A DNA stretch of 64,000 nt from Cyclobacteriaceae bacterium (lineage in GTDB: Bacteria > Bacteroidota > Bacteroidia > Cytophagales > Cyclobacteriaceae): positions 248,001-312,000 of the forward strand of contig JAHBTY010000003.1 of assembly GCA_019638355.1 (NCBI GenBank), in the 5' to 3' direction. The notes under the pieces were generated by a model. That model was not told the origin of the DNA, searched no databases, and worked only from the letters and a program-made list of their open reading frames with translations. Of the stretch, positions 1 through 9,523 are shown piece by piece; the first letter of the stretch is position 1; the number at the start of each line of letters is the position of its first letter. A program made the position numbers and the translations under genes.

Positions 1-926
1 TTTACTTCAGCCAACTTCGGTTTGGGGATGTGCGTAAGATTCCGAAACTCTTTCACAAACTTAATCAGCCCTGCACTGCGTTTGCTAATGGTTTGCAACG
101 ACAAGTACATGTCTTCCAAATCTTCTTTCTTTAATTCCGATTCGGTGGGCCGATCAATACGACCTTTCAGGTCTTCTTCCACAATTCCGGCCAACGATGA
201 AATGGGCGTAACCGAATTCATGATCTCATGGGTAAGTACGCGCACCAGGTTTTGCCAGGCTTCCATTTCTTTTTCTTCCAGCTCGCTTTGGATGTTACTC
301 ATCGAAATGAGTTTTACTTCTTCATCGCGTAAGGTAAGTTCAATGGCAAATACCGATAGCTGCACCGTTTCATCGCCAAACTTTAACTGCAACAACTCGC
401 GGCCACCGGTTTTTAGTTTAAGAAACGTATCTACCAGCGATTCGCTCACAATTTTTAAATCCTCCACGCGATCGGCTTTGTTAACCCGCATCAGTCGCTT
501 AGCTGCGCTGTTCATAATCTGAATGGAGCCATCGCGTTTAAACGTAAGCAACCCAATACCTACATGTTGCACAATGTTTTTGAAGAACTGGTATTCCGAA
601 TCTTTTTCTTTACGCGCCTGCTTCAGTTTGGTTAACGCATCATTCAGTTCGCGTTGTAGTTTTTGAACTGTATCGGAGTTGGTATCGGATTTAAACGTTT
701 GTGTGATTTCATCAAACCGGATAGAATCAAAAAAAGAACCAAGGGGAACATCATGGCCTTCTACTTCTTTCAGTAACAACTTAACCTGAAAGATAATAGC
801 CCCCAGCATGGCTAATATTAAAATGTAGCTTCGGTTATCAGCCGAGACCAAAAACGCAAACACCACCGTAGTGGCCACCAGTATTGCAATACGGGTGACG
901 AGTGGCGAGCGCTTGTTAGAGTCCAT
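1..926 (-). CDS. NtrB-like sensor histidine kinase, 3' part cut by window edge
   Basis: Translating the minus strand from the ATG at 926 gives an open frame to the window edge (about 308 residues, C-terminus missing). It has two N-terminal membrane segments (roughly 10-50), a coiled linker, a PAS-like region (QHVGIGLLTFKRDGSIQIMN) and the phospho-acceptor box LTHEIMNSVTPISSL with His233. The HATPase domain lies outside the window. The start lies inside the last codons of the upstream NtrC-type regulator (11-nt overlap), so the pair is translationally coupled and presumably cognate. The stimulus is unknown. The kinase assignment rests on the H-box and is firm; subfamily NtrB/NtrY/AtoS is inference. 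Confidence 0.88.
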   Translation of the reverse strand, partial: MDSNKRSPLVTRIAILVATTVVFAFLVSADNRSYILILAMLGAIIFQVKLLLKEVEGHDVPLGSFFDSIRFDEITQTFKSDTNSDTVQKLQRELNDALTKLKQARKEKDSEYQFFKNIVQHVGIGLLTFKRDGSIQIMNSAAKRLMRVNKADRVEDLKIVSESLVDTFLKLKTGGRELLQLKFGDETVQLSVFAIELTLRDEEVKLISMSNIQSELEEKEMEAWQNLVRVLTHEIMNSVTPISSLAGIVEEDLKGRIDRPTESELKKEDLEDMYLSLQTISKRSAGLIKFVKEFRNLTHIPKPKLAEV

Positions 927-2280
927 ACTTTTCCATTCTCCGGTAAAGGGAAGCGCGCGTTAAACCTAATTCTTCCGCAGCTTTTGAGATGTTACCGTTG
1001 TGCAGTTGTATTGCCTTTACCACCGCAGCCTTTTCAACTTCATCCAGGTTTAATGTATCGGAAGCAATGTCATTGGCGCTTTTACGGCTAAAAAGAAAAT
1101 CACTTTCCTGCAGGGTGGAGGAATCGGCCATAATAACAGCGCGCTCAATAGCATGTTGCAATTCACGTACATTGCCTGGCCACGGATATTTTTTCAGTTT
1201 GTTCATCGCATCCGCTGAAATGTTATGCACTTCCTTGCGGTATTTCTTGGCGTAATGATTCAGAAAATGATTGGCCAGTAAAGGGATATCATCAATGCGA
1301 TCGCCTAAGGGCGGAATAACAACTTCTACCGTATTGATTCGATACAACAAATCCTGACGGAATTTTCCTTCCTGCACCATTTGATGCAACGGCATGTTGG
1401 TAGCACAAATCAATCGAATGTCAACTTCAATCGGTTGGTTACTCCCCACACGTGTAACTTGCCTCGATTGCAATGCGCTCAATAATTTACTTTGCAATGC
1501 CATGCTCAGGTTACCTATCTCATCGAGAAACAATGTTCCGCCATTGGCTAACTCAAATCTTCCGGGCCTATCTTCACGTGCATCCGTAAAGGCACCTTTC
1601 TTGTGTCCGAATAATTCGCTTTCAAAAAGAGTTTCAGTAATAGCGCCCATATCGACTGCTACAAACGAACTATCCTTGCGCATCGATTTTTGATGAATAG
1701 CGCGTGCTACCAATTCCTTTCCGGTTCCGTTCTCGCCCAGTATTAACACGTTGGCATCGGTCTTGGCCACTTTATCAATTAAGGCAAATACATCTTTCAA
1801 GGCATTGCTTTGCCCAATAATATCGCGGAAAGGCTGGCTGATTTGTTCTTCCAGCATCTGCTTGGCCTTGCGCAGTTTATCAACTTCATTATATGATTTC
1901 TTTAACTTAATAGCAGTTGAAATAGTAGCCACCAGTTTTTCATTCTGCCAGGGCTTCAGGATAAAATCGGTAGCTCCTTCTTTTAAAGCCCGCACAGCCA
2001 TCTCTACATCGCCAAAGGCAGTAATCATAATTACCACAGCATCGGGGTCGCGCTCTTTAATTTGTTTCAGCCATTCAAAGCCTTCCTTACCACTGGTGGT
2101 GTCTTTGCTGAAATTCATATCCAGCAGAATCACATCGTAGGTATCGTTGTTAAGCAGGAATGGAATCTTATTCGGATTTTTTTCAATGATTACCTGGTGA
2201 TTGGATTTTTTAAGCAGCATTTTGGCGGCCAATAAAACATCCTCATCGTCATCAATCATCAGGATTTTGCCTTCGTTCAC
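916..2280 (-). CDS. NtrC-family sigma-54-dependent response regulator
   Basis: Three domains are visible. A receiver domain carries acidic residues IDDDED, phospho-acceptor Asp54 in ILLDMNF, the conserved Thr in MITA and the Lys in LKPW. A central AAA+ domain carries Walker A GENGTGKE, a sigma-54 contact loop reading GAFTDA and Walker B GTLFLDEIG. A C-terminal Fis-type helix-turn-helix ends LTRASLYRRMEKYGL. It activates sigma-54 promoters when phosphorylated, probably by the overlapping kinase gene. I prefer the GTG at 2280 (454 aa). The frame runs upstream to a TTG at 2349, but those 23 residues are hydrophobic and do not belong to a receiver fold. The target genes are not evident here. Confidence 0.92.
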   Translation of the reverse strand: MNEGKILMIDDDEDVLLAAKMLLKKSNHQVIIEKNPNKIPFLLNNDTYDVILLDMNFSKDTTSGKEGFEWLKQIKERDPDAVVIMITAFGDVEMAVRALKEGATDFILKPWQNEKLVATISTAIKLKKSYNEVDKLRKAKQMLEEQISQPFRDIIGQSNALKDVFALIDKVAKTDANVLILGENGTGKELVARAIHQKSMRKDSSFVAVDMGAITETLFESELFGHKKGAFTDAREDRPGRFELANGGTLFLDEIGNLSMALQSKLLSALQSRQVTRVGSNQPIEVDIRLICATNMPLHQMVQEGKFRQDLLYRINTVEVVIPPLGDRIDDIPLLANHFLNHYAKKYRKEVHNISADAMNKLKKYPWPGNVRELQHAIERAVIMADSSTLQESDFLFSRKSANDIASDTLNLDEVEKAAVVKAIQLHNGNISKAAEELGLTRASLYRRMEKYGL

Positions 2281-2414
2281 AGTAGGTAGGTTTAAAAGTT
2301 TAATCAATAAAAGGAAAAATTGTGCCAGCGCATTTTGAGTGCGAAACAACGGTTTTAATAGTTCGGTTTGTGCTTAGGCGTACAAAGATGTTCAAAAATG
2401 AACACAGATAAAAC

Positions 2415-3206
2415 CTATTCGGGTGTGTATTTATAAAGTGTAGCTACTTTATTGGCCGAAAGCGTGATCAATCTTTCATCGGTAATAATGGCCTGAGTAC
2501 TGTTGGCCGGAATAGCATGCTCGCGCCATTGCGAGGTAAGCAGGTTAAAATATTTTAAGGTATCGTTTTGAACAAAGTACATTTCATCTCCAAAAAAGTA
2601 AAAACCTTTCAGGCCTGAAATTTCTATATGCTCGATTAACTGCCCAAGATGATTCAATACCAGAATACCCGAATTTTTATCTAATAAGAAAACAAGATTA
2701 AGATACTCACGCAAGTATATAAACTCGGCTTTATTGGTGATTTCAATTGGGAGGTTAAATTCTTGTATAACTTGATTAGAAACAGGTAATACTTTTTTGA
2801 TAGACCAATCCGCACGATCTAACATCCACAGGCGATTATCGTGTGTAGGGCAAACCAGCCAGGGTTCAATGGCCCAGGCTGAATCTAATATGTGAGTTGA
2901 ACTGACTTCAAAATGCCGATCCAACAAGTGGTATTGCTGCCGGGCGCGATCGTACACAAAAATGGTAGGCAGAAACCAAGGCTCTACTAAAGTAGTAGCT
3001 TGCTTCTTGGAGGTAGCAATTTTTTTTCCATCAGCATCGTACTTTACCAGGCGGCCGGATTTTTCGATGAATAGAAAATTGCCGAGTCGATCAACCGCCA
3101 GTAATTCAGTGTTTTTTGCCTTCCACGATTTAAGTTTAGTAAAATCTTTTTGGGCCAAAGCAAGAATGGGTGTAAGGCAAAAAACAATAAACAGGAATCG
3201 CATCAT
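2415..3206 (-). CDS. Secreted propeller-like hypothetical protein
   Basis: Not recognised by name. It starts with a signal peptide (FLFIVFCLTPILALAQ), followed by about 245 residues of repeating beta-strand units (for example LLAVDRLGNFLFIEKSGRLVKYD, spaced over about 40 residues each) that suggest a beta-propeller. It carries no catalytic motif that I can see. Its ATG overlaps the lpxH stop in an ATGA arrangement, so it is translationally coupled to lpxH. Location is probably periplasm or outer membrane. A link to the envelope is suggested only by this coupling. Confidence 0.75.
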   Translation of the reverse strand: MMRFLFIVFCLTPILALAQKDFTKLKSWKAKNTELLAVDRLGNFLFIEKSGRLVKYDADGKKIATSKKQATTLVEPWFLPTIFVYDRARQQYHLLDRHFEVSSTHILDSAWAIEPWLVCPTHDNRLWMLDRADWSIKKVLPVSNQVIQEFNLPIEITNKAEFIYLREYLNLVFLLDKNSGILVLNHLGQLIEHIEISGLKGFYFFGDEMYFVQNDTLKYFNLLTSQWREHAIPANSTQAIITDERLITLSANKVATLYKYTPE

Positions 3207-3979
3207 GATGGAAGTTCAAATTTTTTTAAGGCCACACTCGTTCCATCGTATTCAGCATAGGTATCGAAATGTACCCACTCACCCAGATTGATGTACCTGC
3301 TGGTGTTACTCACTTTTAAATCGAGCGGCAAATGGCGGTGGCCGAATATATAATAATCGTGATGCGTAGTTTGTTCCACTTCTTTACAATACGTAAGCAG
3401 AACCTCCTGCTCTTCACTTACAAACGTTTCTCCTTTTTTGTTATTGCTGATGCGGCTTTGCCGGCTCCAATAGTTGGCAATACCAATACCGAGGTTAGGA
3501 TGAATGCGAGCAAACAGCCATTGACAAACTTTACTATTGAAAAATTTTTTCAGGATTTTATAACTCGCATCTCCGGGGCCCAGTCCATCGCCATGCCCGA
3601 TTAAAAAATGGTGTTGATTAACCCGCAACTGGATTGGGTTACGATAAATTACAACACCTAACTCTTTTTCGAAGTAATCGAACATCCACATATCGTGGTT
3701 GCCGGTAAAGAAAAAAACCGGAATGCCGGCATCGCATAGCCCAGCCAGTTTGCCTTGCAGGCGAACAAAGCCTTTCGGGATAGCGTGCTTGTATTCAAAC
3801 CAGAAATCAAAGATATCACCCATCAGGTAAATGGCGTGAGCATCTTTTTCAATCTGGTTAAGCCAGGCTACAATTCTTTTTTCGCGGGCTAAACTACTGG
3901 CCGCATCGGGCACACCCAGGTGGAAATCGGAAGCGAAGTAAATTTTTTTTCCAGTCGGTAAGGTTATGGTTTGCGCCAT
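3203..3979 (-). CDS. lpxH: UDP-2,3-diacylglucosamine pyrophosphatase (LpxH)
   Basis: This calcineurin-like metallophosphoesterase hydrolyses UDP-2,3-diacylglucosamine to lipid X in lipid A synthesis at the inner membrane. The metal-binding blocks are all present: ASDFHLG, MGDIFDFWFEY, FFTGNHDMW, IGHGDGLGPGD and IFGHRHLP. Length is 258 aa from the ATG at 3979 (MAQTITLP), close to the family norm of about 240-260. An upstream in-frame ATG at 4024 is rejected because it lies in the loop of the ftsH terminator hairpin. Downstream, its stop overlaps the start of the propeller-like gene. The call is based on family motifs and is strong. Confidence 0.92.
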   Translation of the reverse strand: MAQTITLPTGKKIYFASDFHLGVPDAASSLAREKRIVAWLNQIEKDAHAIYLMGDIFDFWFEYKHAIPKGFVRLQGKLAGLCDAGIPVFFFTGNHDMWMFDYFEKELGVVIYRNPIQLRVNQHHFLIGHGDGLGPGDASYKILKKFFNSKVCQWLFARIHPNLGIGIANYWSRQSRISNNKKGETFVSEEQEVLLTYCKEVEQTTHHDYYIFGHRHLPLDLKVSNTSRYINLGEWVHFDTYAEYDGTSVALKKFELPS

Positions 3980-4010
3980 GTGTGCAAATAACGACAAAAC
4001 CGTAGTAATG

Positions 4011-4034
4011 AAAAAAGCCCTCATGTGAGGGCTT
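4011..4034 (-). terminator. Intrinsic terminator downstream of ftsH
   Basis: On the minus strand, AAGCCCT and AGGGCTT pair around a six-base loop and are followed by a run of T. It sits about 25 nt after the ftsH stop codon and just before lpxH, so ftsH and lpxH are probably separate transcripts. It also rules out the more upstream lpxH start. Confidence 0.8.
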
Positions 4035-4057
4035 CATCATTTTTACGAAGAAAAAAA

Positions 4058-6082
4058 CTATTTCACTTCGGGAGTTACTTCTGTCTTTGGCTCTTCCACA
4101 CCATTTTCTTTTTTATCGATGGCTGTGCCATTGGTAAATTTCTCGTAAGTAGTCTGGTGTGCAAATGGTCTTTTGCCAATTAAACGTTCCAGGTCGGATT
4201 GAAACAGAATTTCTTTTTCTAAAAGTTCTTTGGCAATAATCTCCAGGTGTTCGCGATGCTGAACCAACAAAGCCTTGGTTCTTTCAAACGCATTGTCGAT
4301 TATTTTTTTCACTTCCTTATCAATTTTTTCGGCCGTAGCTTCCGAGTATGGTTTGTTGAATGAATAATCGGATTGTTTGGAATCGTAGAACGAAATGTTT
4401 CCGATCTCTTTATTCATACCATAAACGGTAACCATGCTGTACGCCATTTTGGTAATGCGCTCCAAATCGCTAAGGGCTCCGGTTGAAATTTTTCCGAATA
4501 CAATCTCCTCTGCTGCACGACCGCCAAAGGTCATACACATTTCATCGGTTAACTGCTCGGTTTGGTAAAGGAACTGTTCCTTTGGTAAATACTGTGCATA
4601 TCCCAAGGCTGCAACACCGCGTGGCACAATGCTGACTTTCACCAATGGATCGGCATGTTCCAGGAACCATCCGGCAACGGCATGGCCCGCTTCGTGGTAA
4701 GCCACAATGCGTTTCTCTTCAGGCGAAATGATTTTTGTTTTCTTTTCAAGACCACCAATTACACGATCGATCGCATCTTGAAAATCCTGCATATCTACTT
4801 CGGCCTTATCTCTGCGGGCAGCTATCAGGGCAGCTTCGTTACATACGTTGGCAATCTCGGCACCGGCAAAACCCGGAGTTTGTGCAGCTAATTTTTTAAC
4901 ATCTACATCTTTTGAAAGCTTGATCGGCTTTAGGTGTACTTTGAAAATATGTTCGCGACCACCAATATCGGGTTTATCAATGCTGATCTGACGATCGAAA
5001 CGGCCAGGACGCAACAAGGCTGAATCCAATACATCAGGGCGGTTGGTAGCTGCGAGAATAATTACACCACTATCGGTAGCAAAACCATCCATTTCTACCA
5101 GCAGCGAATTAAGTGTGTTTTCACGTTCATCGTTCGCACCCGGCATTTGACCTCTTCCGCGCGAGCGGCCGATGGCATCAATCTCATCAATAAATACAAT
5201 ACAAGGTGCCTTCTCTTTTGCTTGTTTGAATAAGTCACGCACACGCGCAGCGCCCACCCCTACAAACATCTCTACGAAATCCGATCCCGATAAGGAGAAG
5301 AAAGGAACACCAGCTTCACCGGCAACGGCTTTGGCAAGCAATGTTTTTCCGGTACCCGGAGGGCCCACCAACAATGCACCTTTCGGAATTTTACCACCCA
5401 GTTTGGTAAACTTTTGTGGTGTCTTTAAAAAGTCAACAATCTCTTTTACCTCTTCTTTGGCTTCTTCCAGTCCGGCTACATCGGCAAATGTAATGCGTAC
5501 TTTATTTTCGGCATCGAATAAGGCTGCTTTTGATTTGCCAATGTTGAAAATCTGTCCGCCCGGACCTGCACCACCTGTCATCCTACGCATCAGCATCCAA
5601 AAGCCAAACACCAGTAATACCAAAAAACCGATGTTGAAAATGAACGATGTATAATCCTGGCGCTCTTCAACCTTTAAATCAATCTGATCGGCCCGCGGCA
5701 CATTCTTTTTAAGTTGTTCGTACTTTTCGATAAACTTATCAATTGAGCCAACCTTCATTTTATAGTGTGGGCCATTGGGCCGCACTCCCCAGGGGCTTGA
5801 GCGCTCTATCTCTTGCTTGTATCTGGCATTTTGAAGAGCATCTTCTTTTAAAGTGATTTCGATTATCCAGATGTTATCACTCTTTATTTGTACCAGGCGC
5901 TTTATATTCTGTGCCTGCACCATGTCCTCGAATCGGCTTTCGGTAATTTCAACCAACTCACCGCTTCTATTGTAAAAGCTTATGCCCAATACAACGGCTA
6001 CCAGAATTAAGATAACCCACATCTGGTAATTAGGCCGGGGTACTTTAGGCGGCACTAACTTCTTTTCTCTTTCTTTGTCCAT
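4058..6082 (-). CDS. ftsH: ATP-dependent zinc metalloprotease FtsH
   Basis: Inner-membrane AAA+ protease that degrades misassembled membrane proteins and some soluble regulators. Visible in order: an N-terminal membrane helix (about 19-37), a periplasmic domain, a second helix (about 147-167), Walker A GPPGTGKT, Walker [12 protein letters not shown], the second region of homology (RPGRFDRQI), and the zinc site HEAGH in the peptidase domain. The 674-residue length fits Bacteroidota FtsH. It follows rsfS by about 50 nt on the same strand and ends at a strong terminator. In E. coli, FtsH controls LpxC levels; the adjacency of lpxH here may be coincidental. Confidence 0.97.
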   Translation of the reverse strand: MDKEREKKLVPPKVPRPNYQMWVILILVAVVLGISFYNRSGELVEITESRFEDMVQAQNIKRLVQIKSDNIWIIEITLKEDALQNARYKQEIERSSPWGVRPNGPHYKMKVGSIDKFIEKYEQLKKNVPRADQIDLKVEERQDYTSFIFNIGFLVLLVFGFWMLMRRMTGGAGPGGQIFNIGKSKAALFDAENKVRITFADVAGLEEAKEEVKEIVDFLKTPQKFTKLGGKIPKGALLVGPPGTGKTLLAKAVAGEAGVPFFSLSGSDFVEMFVGVGAARVRDLFKQAKEKAPCIVFIDEIDAIGRSRGRGQMPGANDERENTLNSLLVEMDGFATDSGVIILAATNRPDVLDSALLRPGRFDRQISIDKPDIGGREHIFKVHLKPIKLSKDVDVKKLAAQTPGFAGAEIANVCNEAALIAARRDKAEVDMQDFQDAIDRVIGGLEKKTKIISPEEKRIVAYHEAGHAVAGWFLEHADPLVKVSIVPRGVAALGYAQYLPKEQFLYQTEQLTDEMCMTFGGRAAEEIVFGKISTGALSDLERITKMAYSMVTVYGMNKEIGNISFYDSKQSDYSFNKPYSEATAEKIDKEVKKIIDNAFERTKALLVQHREHLEIIAKELLEKEILFQSDLERLIGKRPFAHQTTYEKFTNGTAIDKKENGVEEPKTEVTPEVK

Positions 6083-6134
6083 TTCTGTTTTAAAAAAATT
6101 ACTTTGATAACGTCTTTGTGCTTAATTGGTTCTG

Positions 6135-6506
6135 TTAATCGTTAATCTTGGTTATTTCTGCATCGCCCCACAACTTTTCAAGGCTATAGAACTCTCTGCG
6201 GTCTTTCCTAAAAACATGACTCACTACGCTTATATAGTCGAGTATCATCCACTCTTTATTGTTTTTGCCTTCCACATGCCAGGGTTTTTCGTTCATGCTT
6301 TTGAATACCTCATCGTCAATTGAATCGGCTATGGCTTCCAGTTGTTTGTCGCTGTTTCCCGAACAAATCACAAAAAAATCGGCTACTGCGTTTTTTACTT
6401 TCCGTAAATCAAGCACCACAATATCCGAAGCTTTTTTTTCCTGCATGCCGTTTACAATGGCTTTGCTTAGTTTTTCAGAATCGGTTCTCTTCTTTTTTAC
6501 AGGCAT
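6135..6506 (-). CDS. rsfS: Ribosomal silencing factor RsfS (RsfA/Iojap)
   Basis: Family members bind ribosomal protein L14 and block subunit joining when nutrients are scarce. The 123-residue protein has the Iojap core: IVVLDLRKV, ADFFVICSGNSDKQLEAIADSI, the PWHVEG block and WMILDYISVVSHVF. Length is normal. It is the first gene of the rsfS-ftsH pair, divergent from birA with only 53 nt between them. Confidence 0.93.
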   Translation of the reverse strand: MPVKKKRTDSEKLSKAIVNGMQEKKASDIVVLDLRKVKNAVADFFVICSGNSDKQLEAIADSIDDEVFKSMNEKPWHVEGKNNKEWMILDYISVVSHVFRKDRREFYSLEKLWGDAEITKIND

Positions 6507-6539
6507 TAACTATTTTCGATTTTTGATCAGAACAATCTG

Positions 6540-6547
6540 CAAAGCTA
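6540..6547 (-). promoter_or_regulatory. Candidate -7 box for rsfS-ftsH
   Basis: The minus strand reads TAGCTTTG, matching the Bacteroidota -7 consensus TAnnTTTG, 33 nt upstream of the rsfS ATG. No convincing -33 TTTG was found at the usual spacing, so this is a moderate call. Confidence 0.4.
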
Positions 6548-6559
6548 ATTAAAATAACC

Positions 6560-7318
6560 TTGTATAAAATTCCTGCCAACACCCTTTTCATGGGTAAGAA
6601 CCTTGTTTTTGTGCCAGATTGTCATTCCACCAATTCGTTGTTGATGGACCTTGCGCAGCGTGGATCGGGCGCGGAAGGAATGGTTGTAATAACTGATAAT
6701 CAATACAGTGGCCGGGGGCAACGGGGCAACCTGTGGGTAACGGAGCCGGGCATGAATCTTACATTTTCGGTTTTGCTTAAGCCTAACCTTCGGGCCGATC
6801 AACAGTTTGTGTTGGTACAGGCAATTGCATTGGCTGTAGCCGATTATTTGAAATCCAAAACCGCAGGAGTTAAGATTAAATGGCCTAATGACATTCTTGT
6901 AAATGACAAAAAAATTTGCGGGATGCTGATTGAAAGTTCACTTTCGGGGGCACAGGTACAGTTTAGTATTGCCGGTATTGGTCTTAACGTAAACCAGGTG
7001 TGGTTTCAAAACCCGCGAGCTACCTCGTTAAAACTTTTAACTAATAAGGAGTTTGATCTTGCGATAGAGTTACACCAACTGTTGGGTTCAATTGAAGCGC
7101 ATTACCTGCGTTTGCGCGAAGGTGCCGTTGCGCACATTCAACGTACTTACGAACAGAATTTGTATCGGTTTGGCGAGTTGCATGAATTTAAAACCCAGCA
7201 TGAAAGATTTAAGGGAACTATAAAATCGGTGGATGCACAGGGTAGATTAATTATTACAACCGAAGGTGGTGAACATGCTTTTGATTTGAAGCAAATCAAG
7301 TTTGCAGATGCAGATTAA
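6560..7318 (+). CDS. birA: Biotin-[acetyl-CoA-carboxylase] ligase
   Basis: Attaches biotin to the biotin carboxyl carrier protein. Family motifs: CHSTNSLLMDLA, the biotinyl-AMP loop GRGQRGNLW, NLTFSVLL, KIKWPNDILVNDKKICGMLIE and GIGLNVNQ. It is 252 aa and lacks the N-terminal DNA-binding domain of E. coli BirA, so it is a catalytic-only (group I) enzyme. I use the TTG at 6560, because the MYKIPANT segment resembles the conserved N-terminus of relatives. The first ATG (6590) would remove ten residues. Confidence 0.9.
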   Translation: MYKIPANTLFMGKNLVFVPDCHSTNSLLMDLAQRGSGAEGMVVITDNQYSGRGQRGNLWVTEPGMNLTFSVLLKPNLRADQQFVLVQAIALAVADYLKSKTAGVKIKWPNDILVNDKKICGMLIESSLSGAQVQFSIAGIGLNVNQVWFQNPRATSLKLLTNKEFDLAIELHQLLGSIEAHYLRLREGAVAHIQRTYEQNLYRFGELHEFKTQHERFKGTIKSVDAQGRLIITTEGGEHAFDLKQIKFADAD

Positions 7319-7435
7319 AAAATGAAAAGAGGCAATGAGTTACATACCGATGGTGTAATTTGATTTTAGAAATGGCAAATCTTGTTGGCTCATCCATTAA
7401 CTTGCTTACTAATCGTATTTACCAAACCTTTATTC

Positions 7436-9466
7436 ATGCGTGGTTATACAGGCTTTGTCTGTTTGATACTATTTTTAACCTACCCGGCCACTAGTTGGTC
7501 TCAATACCCCACGCGCATCGATAGTTTACTTCGGGTGATTAATGCAACGCCTGAGGATTCGGTTAAAGTACGGGCGCTAAACGCAGTGGTATTTTATTTT
7601 ATTTTTAATAAGCCCGATACAGCCCGACTGTTGTTAAAACAAAGTGAACGCCTTACTGAAAAAGGGCCGTGCGGATACATCTGCACCGAAACATTGCTTA
7701 CCCATGGTGCATATTTCGATGTGTTAGGTATGCCAGATTCAGCCGAATACTATTTGAACCAGGCAAAAGATTTGGCGAAAGTAAACCATTGGTATGATCT
7801 GGAAGAGCGAGCTTTAAACATAGCAGGCATGGCCCATATCAATAGCAGTAAATTTTCAACTGCATTAAGTTTGTTTACCGAAGGTTACGATCTGGTAAAA
7901 TCAACGCAACCCGAAAACTTTTTGAGTCAGGCTAAATTTCTAAGCAACATTGGTCTGGTACACCAGGAACTACGTCAGTTCAGCAAAGCAATTGAGTACC
8001 ATCAGCAAGCCTTAATGCTGCGAAAAAAATATGCTGGCGTAAATGATCAGGCCATATCGTTTGCCAACCTGGGCGTGTGTTATAAAAGTATAAATAATTA
8101 TGACTTGGCCATTGAACATTACAAGGAAGCCATTCGCCTGAGTAAACTAGCCAACAACATGCGCATGTACTATGCGCTTCACGACAATTTAGGCAACTAC
8201 CAATTGGATAATGAGGAATATAGTAAAGCTATACCTTACTTGCTCACGGCTTTAGATGCTCCTGAGTCGCTTGGTAAAAATCCGAAAGGCCAATTGAGTG
8301 CATTAAGTAATTTAACAACGGCCTTTGTGCAATTGAACCAGCCCAAACAGGCCTTGCAATATGCTGAACGTGCCCTGCAGGTACTTACTAAAAACCCCGA
8401 GTTGGCAAGCTATGCGTTAACACTTTTTAAAAGTGCATCACAAGCCCACTACATGCTGAACAATGTTAAAATGGGTAATCAGTATTTCAAGCGATACGTA
8501 GCAATAAGTGATAGCCTTTTTTCAAAAGAAAACAGCAATGCCCTTGCGGATATGGCAGTAAAATATGAAACTGAAAAGAAAGAACAGGAAATAGCCCTTA
8601 AAGGGGCGCAATTGGAAGAGCAGGTGGCGTTGAATCAACGCAACACCCTGCTATTGCTTTTTCTGATACTGTTGTTAATGTTTACCGGGGTGGTAATCAT
8701 CCTGATACTAAATCGGAACAAGCGAAAAGTATTATTGGCACAAAAGGAGAATGAATTAAAGATGCGTGAGGTACAGATCAATTCAGCACTTAACTCACAG
8801 GAAATAGAGCGTAAACGTTTTGCAAAAGATATACACGATGGATTTGGGCAATTAATAACAACTTTGCGTTTGCAACTGAATCATTTGCAATACGAAAGCC
8901 AGTTGGAACTGCGGGCTGGTATTTTTGATAAGTCGGCAGCAATTATTGATCAGATGCACAACGAACTGCATACGATGGCCTTTAATCTGATGCCTGCAGT
9001 TTTAATCAGCAACGGCTTGCCTTCGGCATTAAAGGAATTGGCGTTACAGCTTAACTCAGCCGAAAAAAACGTGATAACTGTTACAAGTTTTGGCATACAA
9101 CAACGCCTGCCTGAATTGATAGAAATAAATCTGTACCGCATTACGCAGGAGTGGATTAATAACATTATGAAATATAATACTGCTGAAAAAATTGACATTC
9201 AATTAGTGCAGCACGAAAACAGCATTACGTTTACGATTGAAGATAATGGTGCTGGCTTTAATACCGAAATACTAAACCGGCACAAAGGCAATGGTTGGCA
9301 AAATATGCTTTCCCGAACTAACCTTATGCGGGGAAAAATTAAAATTGATTCCAGGGAAGGCATACGGGGCACCACACTGATTATTGAGTTGCCGGTTTTG
9401 GATCAGCAGGTTCATACCCTAAAGCATCCGGTCGAATTACCCATTGGCAGGGATGGTAAGGCTTAG
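7436..9466 (+). CDS. TPR-containing NarX/LiaS-type sensor histidine kinase
   Basis: Membrane kinase with an exported sensor part. Order: signal peptide ending near TSWSQ, about six tetratricopeptide repeats (roughly 60-370), one membrane helix (LLLLFLILLLMFTGVVIILIL), a coiled coil, a HisKA_3 box RFAKDIHDGFGQLI with His467, and a HATPase domain (ITQEWINNIMKY; EDNGAGFN; GWQNMLSRTNLMRGKI). The ATG at 7436 is chosen over an upstream TTG at 7382 because it begins directly with a signal peptide. The next gene is a NarL-type regulator on the same strand, presumably the partner. TPR kinases of this architecture are common in Bacteroidota; the ligand is unknown. Confidence 0.9.
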   Translation: MRGYTGFVCLILFLTYPATSWSQYPTRIDSLLRVINATPEDSVKVRALNAVVFYFIFNKPDTARLLLKQSERLTEKGPCGYICTETLLTHGAYFDVLGMPDSAEYYLNQAKDLAKVNHWYDLEERALNIAGMAHINSSKFSTALSLFTEGYDLVKSTQPENFLSQAKFLSNIGLVHQELRQFSKAIEYHQQALMLRKKYAGVNDQAISFANLGVCYKSINNYDLAIEHYKEAIRLSKLANNMRMYYALHDNLGNYQLDNEEYSKAIPYLLTALDAPESLGKNPKGQLSALSNLTTAFVQLNQPKQALQYAERALQVLTKNPELASYALTLFKSASQAHYMLNNVKMGNQYFKRYVAISDSLFSKENSNALADMAVKYETEKKEQEIALKGAQLEEQVALNQRNTLLLLFLILLLMFTGVVIILILNRNKRKVLLAQKENELKMREVQINSALNSQEIERKRFAKDIHDGFGQLITTLRLQLNHLQYESQLELRAGIFDKSAAIIDQMHNELHTMAFNLMPAVLISNGLPSALKELALQLNSAEKNVITVTSFGIQQRLPELIEINLYRITQEWINNIMKYNTAEKIDIQLVQHENSITFTIEDNGAGFNTEILNRHKGNGWQNMLSRTNLMRGKIKIDSREGIRGTTLIIELPVLDQQVHTLKHPVELPIGRDGKA

Positions 9467-9523
9467 TGGTTTAGTTTTACTTTGAAAACAAAATAGCATA
9501 ACGCTTAACTAAATCGGGTATTC

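Noticed and set aside
22..522. Plus-strand open frame opposite the left-edge kinase
   Set aside because: Antisense to a sensor kinase with an H-box; codon content and lack of any family motif mark it as a shadow.
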